From Micrococcales bacterium (lineage in GTDB: Bacteria; Actinomycetota; Actinomycetes; Actinomycetales; Dermatophilaceae): a stretch of 12,186 bases of DNA. The translations under genes were made by a program, and so were the position numbers. Shown here piece by piece: positions 7,424-12,186 of this stretch (positions are counted from its first letter, which is position 1; every line of letters begins with the position of its first letter). The notes beneath the pieces were generated by a model that was not told the origin of the DNA, did not search any database, and saw only the letters and a list, made by a program, of their open reading frames with translations. The DNA is taken from assembly GCA_030452775.1 (NCBI GenBank), contig JAKDLQ010000049.1, positions 1 through 12,186 of the forward strand. Reading direction: 5' to 3'.

Positions 7424-8860
7424 ATGTCCCGTCCTCAAGCACACATCGGCGTCACCGGGCTCGCGGTCATGGGCAGCAACCTGGCCCGCAACCTCGCCCG
7501 GCACGGTCACACCGTCGCCGTGCACAACCGCACCCACGCCCGGACCGAGGCGCTCGTCGCCGAGCACGGCGCCGAGGGCACCTTCGTCCCGTCCGAGTCG
7601 ATCGCCGACTTCGCCGCCTCGCTCGAGCGGCCCCGCCGGATCATCATCATGGTCAAGGCCGGCGGCCCGACCGATGCCGTCATCGACGAGCTGGCCCCCC
7701 TCCTCGAGGAGGGCGACATCGTCGTCGACGGCGGCAACGCGCACTTCGAGGACACCCGCCGTCGCGAGGCCAGGCTGCGCGACCTCGGCCTGCACTTCGT
7801 GGGCGCCGGCATCTCCGGTGGCGAGGTCGGCGCGCTCGAGGGCCCCTCGATCATGCCCGGCGGGTCCAAGGAGTCGTATGCCGCTCTCGGCCCCATCCTC
7901 GAATCCATCGCTGCCCAGGTGGACGGGGAGGCGTGCTGCGCGTGGATGGGTCCCGACGGCGCCGGGCACTTCGTCAAGATGGTCCACAACGGCATCGAGT
8001 ACGCCGACATGCAGTTCATCGCAGAGGCCTACGACGTGCTGTCCGCGGCCGGCCTCGCCGCTGCCGAGATCGCCGACGTGTTCCGCACGTGGAACACCGG
8101 CGAGCTCGACTCCTTCCTCATCGAGATCACCGCCGAGGTCCTGTCCCAGGTGGATGCCGCGACGGGTTCGCCGCTCGTCGAGGTCATCGTCGACGCAGCC
8201 GAGCAGAAGGGCACGGGACGGTGGACGGTCCAGGCCGCCCTGGAGCTCGGCGTACCCGTATCGACGATCGCCGAGTCGGTCTTCGCCCGCTCCGCCTCGG
8301 GCGACCTCGCGGTCCGGGAGGCCACCCGCGGCGTGCTGGCCGGGCCTGATCGCACCGTCCCGGTCGATGACCGCCAGCGGCTCGTCGACGATGTGCGGGA
8401 TGCGCTGTGGTCCTCCAAGGTCGTCGCCTACGCCCAGGGTCTCGAGCAGATCCGCAGGGCCAGCGAGCACTACGACTGGGGTGTCGACATCGCGACCGTG
8501 GCGCGGATCTGGCGCGGTGGCTGCATCATCCGGGCCCGGCTGCTGACTCAGATCAGCAACGAGTATGCCGCCGGGCAGCTCGCAACGCTTCTCGTGGCCC
8601 CGAGCATCATGGGCGGCCTCGCGGACCGGCAGGATGCGTGGCGCCGGCTCATCGCCCTTGCCACCACCGCCGGCGTGCCCGTGCCGGGCTTCTCCAGCGC
8701 GCTGGGCTACTACGACACGGTCCGTGCCCAGCGGCTGCCCGCGGCCCTGGTGCAGGGTCTGCGCGACAACTTCGGCGCGCACACCTACGGCCGGATCGAT
8801 CGGGAGGGCAGCTTCCACACCCTCTGGTCCCAGGACCGCTCCGAAGTGCAGACCTCGTGA
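7424..8860 (+). CDS. gnd: 6-phosphogluconate dehydrogenase, decarboxylating (NADP-type)
   Basis: Converts 6-phospho-D-gluconate to D-ribulose 5-phosphate and CO2 with NADPH formation, in the oxidative pentose phosphate pathway; cytosolic homodimer. The 478-residue product is the usual length for the long (E. coli-like) form. Landmarks: Rossmann motif GLAVMGSNLARN (12-23); NRT (35-37), whose Arg typically binds the 2'-phosphate of NADP; VDGGNAHFEDTRRR (101-114); GISGGEVGALEGPSIMPGG (129-147); catalytic KMVHNGIEYADMQ with Lys185, His188, Asn189 and Glu192; IWRGGCIIRA (362-371); and FGAHTYGRID...FHTLWS near the C-terminus, where Gly stands in the place usually held by Glu in TYER. It sits between the LarA homologue and larE in one direction, which suggests that the operon feeds gluconate into this step. 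No gluconokinase is seen nearby. It could also be the cell's only housekeeping gnd. Confidence 0.96.
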   Translation: MSRPQAHIGVTGLAVMGSNLARNLARHGHTVAVHNRTHARTEALVAEHGAEGTFVPSESIADFAASLERPRRIIIMVKAGGPTDAVIDELAPLLEEGDIVVDGGNAHFEDTRRREARLRDLGLHFVGAGISGGEVGALEGPSIMPGGSKESYAALGPILESIAAQVDGEACCAWMGPDGAGHFVKMVHNGIEYADMQFIAEAYDVLSAAGLAAAEIADVFRTWNTGELDSFLIEITAEVLSQVDAATGSPLVEVIVDAAEQKGTGRWTVQAALELGVPVSTIAESVFARSASGDLAVREATRGVLAGPDRTVPVDDRQRLVDDVRDALWSSKVVAYAQGLEQIRRASEHYDWGVDIATVARIWRGGCIIRARLLTQISNEYAAGQLATLLVAPSIMGGLADRQDAWRRLIALATTAGVPVPGFSSALGYYDTVRAQRLPAALVQGLRDNFGAHTYGRIDREGSFHTLWSQDRSEVQTS

Positions 8861-8886
8861 TCGACCTGAGCGGCGAAGATGGAGCC

Positions 8887-9843
8887 ATGACCGCCGAGTC
8901 CGGACCCGTCCCCGCACCCATGGCGCTCGCGAGGCGCGTCGACCTCGGCGCCGAGCTGCCCTCCGAGCTGGCCCGGCTCGACGCCGAGGTGGGCCGGCTG
9001 CTCCGACAGGCCATGGCGACCGGGGCTCGGGGGATCCGCGGGCTCGTGCGCGGTGATGGAGTGCCGCGCCTCGGGGTCGCCTTCTCCGGGGGCGTCGACT
9101 CCGGGCTGCTGCTCGCCCTGGCTGTGCGCCACCTGGGCGCAGGCCGGGTCGTGGCGGTCATCGGCGTCTCGCCGAGCCTCGCAGCGGACGAGCGCCGGGC
9201 CGCCCGTGACCTCGCCGTGTCGATCGGCGCCCCTGTCCTCGAGGTCGCGACCCACGAGGGCGACGTCGAGGCCTACCGCACCAACGGGCCCGACCGGTGC
9301 TTCCACTGCAAGGACGAGCTGTTCACCCGGATCTCCGAGGGTGTCGCCGGGGCGCACGGCCTGCTCTCGATCGCCTACGGCGAGAACGCCGATGACGCCG
9401 AGCGGCTCGACCGTCCGGGGGCACGGGCCGCCACCGAGCATGGCGTGCTGCGCCCGCTCGCCGAGGCCGGCCTCACCAAGGCCGACGTCCGTGCCATCGC
9501 CCGGGCGCTCGGCCTGCCCAACGCCGACAAGCCTGCCGCGCCGTGTCTCGCCTCGAGGATCCCGCATTTCCAGCGGGTCGATCCGATCAAGCTGCGGCAG
9601 ATCGAGGCGCTCGAGCACGACCTGCACGACCTCGGCTTCATCGACTGCCGAGTCCGCCACCACGGGCAGATCGCCCGGATCGAGCTGCTCGAGGCCGACC
9701 TCGAGCGCGCCATGACGCCCGATGTCCGGGCCCGCATCGCGGCGGCCGGACGGTCCGCCGACTTCACGTTCGTCGCGATCGACGTGTCCGGGATCCAGTC
9801 CGGGGCCTTCACCCTGCCGCTCGTGCAGCTCTCGCATGACTGA
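8887..9843 (+). CDS. larE: LarE, ATP-dependent sulfur transferase for NPN cofactor synthesis
   Basis: LarE adenylates the carboxylates of pyridinium-3,5-biscarboxylate mononucleotide and converts them to thiocarboxylates, which later bind nickel. The 318-residue product has the PP-loop SGGVDS (67-72), DRCFHCKDELF with Cys138 and Cys141, AYGENADD (163-170), and PAAPCLASRIP with Cys220, which corresponds to the cysteine (Cys176 in L. plantarum) that donates its sulfur and becomes dehydroalanine in sacrificial-type LarE. RVRHHGQIARIEL (255-267) is the family's C-terminal signature. The PP-loop starts about 40 residues later than in short LarE proteins, so the N-terminus is extended or the true start is internal; ATG 8887 has GGAG only two bases away. 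It follows gnd by 26 bases and overlaps larB by 8 bases. Whether it is sacrificial or iron-sulfur-cluster dependent cannot be told here. Confidence 0.93.
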   Translation: MTAESGPVPAPMALARRVDLGAELPSELARLDAEVGRLLRQAMATGARGIRGLVRGDGVPRLGVAFSGGVDSGLLLALAVRHLGAGRVVAVIGVSPSLAADERRAARDLAVSIGAPVLEVATHEGDVEAYRTNGPDRCFHCKDELFTRISEGVAGAHGLLSIAYGENADDAERLDRPGARAATEHGVLRPLAEAGLTKADVRAIARALGLPNADKPAAPCLASRIPHFQRVDPIKLRQIEALEHDLHDLGFIDCRVRHHGQIARIELLEADLERAMTPDVRARIAAAGRSADFTFVAIDVSGIQSGAFTLPLVQLSHD

Positions 9844-10588
9844 TGCCGGCTCGCCCGCGGACAGCGGGGCCGGCTGGTCGGCTGGGAGCGGGCTCGGCGG
9901 CATACGGCCCGATCCTCTTGACCTGCGGGGGATCGCCGAGCTCGACCTGACTCGCGCGGCCCGGCGTGGCTACCCCGAGGCGGTCTACTGCGAGGGCAAG
10001 AGCGCCGAGCAGGTGCGGGCCATCGCGGCCGGTATCTGGCAGGCCCACGACGACGGGACGACCAGCGGTGCCGCGCTCTTCACCCGCGCCTCGGCCGGGC
10101 ACGCCGCCGCCGTGCATGACGTCCTGCCCGATGCCGTCCACGACGAGATCGCCCGGATGCTCGCCTGGCCTCCGACCCCACCCGAGCCGACCGGCGGACT
10201 TGTCGTCATCCTCTGCGCCGGCACCTCCGACCTGCCGGTCGCCCGCGAGGCACTCCTCACGGCCCGGTTCCTCGGCCGCCCCACGCGGCTCGCCGTCGAC
10301 ATCGGCGTCGCGGGCCTGCACCGGCTCCTGAGGCGGCGCGAGCTCATCGACGCCGCGAGGGTCATCATCGTCGTGGCCGGCATGGACGGCGCCCTGGCCA
10401 GTGTCGTCGCCGGGCTGGCCGCCGCACCCGTTGTCGCAGTGCCGACCTCGGTGGGCTACGGCGCGGCGTTCGAGGGGCTCGCCCCGCTGCTGTCCATGCT
10501 CAACGCCTGCGCGCCCGGCGTCGGGGTCGTCAACATCGACAACGGCTACGGCGCCGGCCATCTCGCCGCCCAGATCGCCGCCACCTGA
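9836..10588 (+). CDS. larB: LarB, pyridinium-3,5-biscarboxylate mononucleotide synthase
   Basis: First enzyme of NPN synthesis: carboxylates the pyridine ring of nicotinic acid adenine dinucleotide at C5 and splits off AMP. It is related to the PurE carboxylase/mutase fold. The 250-residue product matches the usual length (about 246). Landmarks: RRGYPEAVYCEGKS (43-56); CAGTSDLPVAREA (127-139); DIGVAGLHRLL (155-165); VVAGMDGALASVVAGL (179-194); VPTSVGYGAAFEGL (202-215); and MLNACAPGVGVVNIDNGYGAG (221-241), whose Cys225 corresponds to the active-site cysteine (Cys221 of L. plantarum LarB) that adds to the nicotinate ring. The ATG at 9836 lies inside the last codons of larE, an 8-base overlap typical of translational coupling; there is no strong separate ribosome binding site. 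The first 35 residues (Gly/Ser/Ala-rich) are not conserved in the family. Confidence 0.95.
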   Translation: MTDAGSPADSGAGWSAGSGLGGIRPDPLDLRGIAELDLTRAARRGYPEAVYCEGKSAEQVRAIAAGIWQAHDDGTTSGAALFTRASAGHAAAVHDVLPDAVHDEIARMLAWPPTPPEPTGGLVVILCAGTSDLPVAREALLTARFLGRPTRLAVDIGVAGLHRLLRRRELIDAARVIIVVAGMDGALASVVAGLAAAPVVAVPTSVGYGAAFEGLAPLLSMLNACAPGVGVVNIDNGYGAGHLAAQIAAT

Positions 10589-10624
10589 CGCGTCCGCTCG
10601 GGCTGTGGCCGCGGTAGCGCGCGC
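10589..10624. other. Convergent larB/larC intergenic gap
   Basis: These 36 bases separate the two stop codons. They contain GC palindromes such as CCGCGG and AGCGCGCGCT but no stem followed by a T-run in either direction, so no intrinsic terminator can be called. Confidence 0.5.
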
Positions 10625-12019
10625 TCACGCCTGCGGGCGGATGCCGCCGGGCACGGGCGCGCCCCGCGTCAGTCCGGCCGCGACGGCCGCCGCGATCGCC
10701 GCATCGAGGACGTCGCGCACCGGCCGTCCCAGTGCTGAGGAGGCGGCCACGACATCGCGGTACTCCGGCGTCGCGTGCACGATCAGCCCGTCCCGATGGG
10801 CGACCTTGACACCCACCAGCTGTCCCGCGACGTCGACCTCGACCCAGCCGCGCGGCAGGGCCCAGCGGCGCACCGGGGCCTCGCGAACGCCGATCGTGCT
10901 CGTCTCATCGAGGAGCACGTCTCGCAGCCTCGTCGCCGCTGCGGCCGACGCCAGGACACACAGCGTGTGCGCCGGACGGCCGTGCTTCATGAGGATCGGC
11001 ACAAGCCAGGCGTCGGCGGCGCTCGCAGCCAGGCACGCCTCGAGGACCGACGGCCACACGCGCGGGTCGAGGTCATCGACATTGGCCTCGAGGACGACCA
11101 TGGCCGACGCCTCGATGCCGGGCCCGGCGGGATCGCCCGCCGCGAAGGCTGATTCGTCTGCGCCGCCCGCGGGTCGCGCCGTGGTCAACCCACCGACGGC
11201 CATGGCCGACGCCTCGATGCCGGGCCCGGCGGGATCGCCCGCCGCGAAGGCTGATTCGTCTGCAGCGCTCGCGGGTCGCCCTGTGGCCAGCACGCCGATC
11301 ACGACCCGCACGACGTTGGCACGTCCGGCGACGTCCCTGGTGCCGGCTCCGACGCCGCTGCCGACGACCCGCATCTCCGGGATGGGGCCCTGTCGCTGCG
11401 CGAGGGTCGTGACGAGCGCTACCCCGGTCGGCGTGGCGAGCTCTCCGTCACCGACCGCCTCGACCTCCCACCCGGCTGCGAGACCGAGCACCGCGGGCAC
11501 CGGGACCGGGATGCGTCCGTGCGCCGTCTGCACCGATCCGGAGCCGACGGCGATCCGGCTCACGACGACCTCACCCACCTCGAGCACGTCGAGTGCGGCA
11601 CACACCCCGACGATATCGGCGATCGAGTCCCAGGCCCCCACCTCGTGGAAGTGCACCTGCTCGACGTCGATGCCGTGCACGCTCGCCTCGACGCGCGCCA
11701 GCACCTCGAAGGCTGAGAGCGCCCGTTGCCGAGTCCGCTCGGGCAGCTCCGCGACACGCAACCGCCCGCGGATCTCGGTCCACCGGCGATGCGGCTGATC
11801 CGAGGCGATGAGCTCGACATCGACCTTGATCGCGCGCAGGCCGCCGCGCGTCGTCGAGGCGGCGACGAGCCGAACGGTGCCCGGGATGACCGCGTCGATC
11901 GATGCCTGCAGGACGCCGAGCTCGGCCCCAGCATCGACGAGCGCCCCCAGGAGCATGTCACCCGCGATCCCTGCCGATGCGTCGATCCAGGCGACGATCG
12001 CCGGTGCGCCGAGTCCCAT
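10625..12019 (-). CDS. larC: LarC, nickel insertase for the NPN cofactor
   Basis: LarC uses CTP to place nickel into the bis-thiocarboxylate nucleotide made by LarB and LarE, giving active NPN. The 464-residue product has the N-domain (LarC1-like: DASAGIAGDM 13-22, HFHEVGAWDSIADI 123-136, GDGELATPTGVAL 190-202, GAGTRD 224-229) and the C-domain (LarC2-like: VLEANVDDLDP 309-319, MKHGRPAHTL 344-353, STIGVRE 374-380, PEYRDV 418-423). Both are in one uninterrupted frame, whereas L. plantarum needs a programmed frameshift to join them. Between them is a low-complexity linker containing a 34-residue tandem duplication, which makes the protein about 40 residues longer than usual. It is convergent to larB, with stops 36 bases apart, so it has its own promoter outside the rightward operon. 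No clear ribosome binding site precedes ATG 12019; a TANNNT-like TAGCCT seven bases upstream could indicate a leaderless transcript, but this is weak. Confidence 0.95.
   Translation of the reverse strand: MGLGAPAIVAWIDASAGIAGDMLLGALVDAGAELGVLQASIDAVIPGTVRLVAASTTRGGLRAIKVDVELIASDQPHRRWTEIRGRLRVAELPERTRQRALSAFEVLARVEASVHGIDVEQVHFHEVGAWDSIADIVGVCAALDVLEVGEVVVSRIAVGSGSVQTAHGRIPVPVPAVLGLAAGWEVEAVGDGELATPTGVALVTTLAQRQGPIPEMRVVGSGVGAGTRDVAGRANVVRVVIGVLATGRPASAADESAFAAGDPAGPGIEASAMAVGGLTTARPAGGADESAFAAGDPAGPGIEASAMVVLEANVDDLDPRVWPSVLEACLAASAADAWLVPILMKHGRPAHTLCVLASAAAATRLRDVLLDETSTIGVREAPVRRWALPRGWVEVDVAGQLVGVKVAHRDGLIVHATPEYRDVVAASSALGRPVRDVLDAAIAAAVAAGLTRGAPVPGGIRPQA
11098..11288. repeat. 102-bp tandem duplication inside larC
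   Basis: A 64-base block at 11098-11161 recurs without mismatch at 11200-11263, an offset of exactly 102 bases (34 codons). Similarity continues with scattered mismatches through about 11186 and 11288, so the whole unit is probably a tandem duplication. In the protein each copy gives ADESAFAAGDPAGPGIEASAM (residues 253-273 and 287-307). The reading frame is kept. Confidence 0.95.
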
Positions 12020-12186
12020 GCGCGACAGGCTAACCCGAGGCCAGCCCCAGCGCGGCCGATCGGGGACCTGCCTGGCTTGCGCGGCCAGCGACGACCATTG
12101 GTCGCCGCAGAGGCCTGTGCCGGCGCCTCTTCGTGCTCAGCGCACGGTCCGGCACGCGCCGGCATGAAGAAACGGTCGTCGGTAGC
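12020..12186. other. larC upstream region with a candidate dyad at 12088-12108
   Basis: No convincing coding sequence is seen here. An imperfect dyad with arms GCGACGACCA and TGGTCGCCGC around a central T (9 of 10 pairs match) lies about 70 bases upstream of the larC ATG and could be a regulator site. A second pair, TGCCGGCGC (12118-12126) and GCGCCGGCA (12156-12164), is 29 bases apart and has a self-palindromic core, so it may be chance in GC-rich DNA. The right end of the window cuts whatever follows. Confidence 0.35.

Noticed and set aside
7361..8917. 518-codon minus-strand open frame opposite gnd
   Set aside because: It is antisense to an unambiguous 6-phosphogluconate dehydrogenase and shows only reverse-complement codon bias.
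8785..9903. 372-codon minus-strand open frame opposite larE
   Set aside because: It is antisense to larE, with no domain and no credible start site.
12118..12164. TGCCGGCGC / GCGCCGGCA inverted repeat as a terminator or attachment site
   Set aside because: The core is a common GC palindrome, the loop is 29 bases, and no T-run or integrase gene accompanies it.

Overview
The window is GC-rich DNA with dense, mostly operon-packed genes and strong GC-rich codon bias on both strands. A perfect HAIR-type inverted repeat (the HspR repressor site of actinobacteria) sits upstream of clpB. Together with the protein sequences this points to an actinobacterium, probably a Micrococcales-type organism; the genus is a guess.

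Layout. (1) 67-2631, minus: ClpB disaggregase with its own HAIR-containing leader, flanked at both ends by short tandem repeats. (2) 2782-5940, minus: a leftward operon of uxaC (uronate isomerase), a mannitol-dehydrogenase-family oxidoreductase (fructuronate/tagaturonate reductase type), and a decayed VOC/glyoxalase-like gene overlapping its end. (3) 5941-6056: a 116-bp divergent intergenic region holding a 28-bp dyad. (4) 6057-10588, plus: a rightward operon of a LarA-family nickel-pincer racemase/epimerase, 6-phosphogluconate dehydrogenase (gnd), larE and larB. (5) 10625-12019, minus: larC, convergent to larB, with a 34-residue tandem duplication in its interdomain linker. (6) 12020-12186: short upstream region of larC with one candidate dyad and no recognisable gene.

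How the genes may work together. LarB, LarE and LarC are the three enzymes that build the nickel-pincer nucleotide (NPN) cofactor, and the LarA homologue is the enzyme that uses it. These genes are not next to a lactate gene but beside uronate-catabolism genes and gnd. The simplest reading is a nickel-dependent route: D-glucuronate to D-fructuronate (UxaC), to D-mannonate (the reductase), C2 epimerisation of D-mannonate to D-gluconate (LarA homologue), phosphorylation by a gluconokinase not seen here, then oxidative decarboxylation to ribulose 5-phosphate (Gnd). This would bypass mannonate dehydratase and the KDG branch, neither of which is encoded in the window. The substrate of the LarA homologue is inferred from context and from knowledge that some LarA homologues epimerise sugar acids; it is not shown by the sequence itself. 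No tRNA, rRNA, CRISPR array or insertion sequence was seen.
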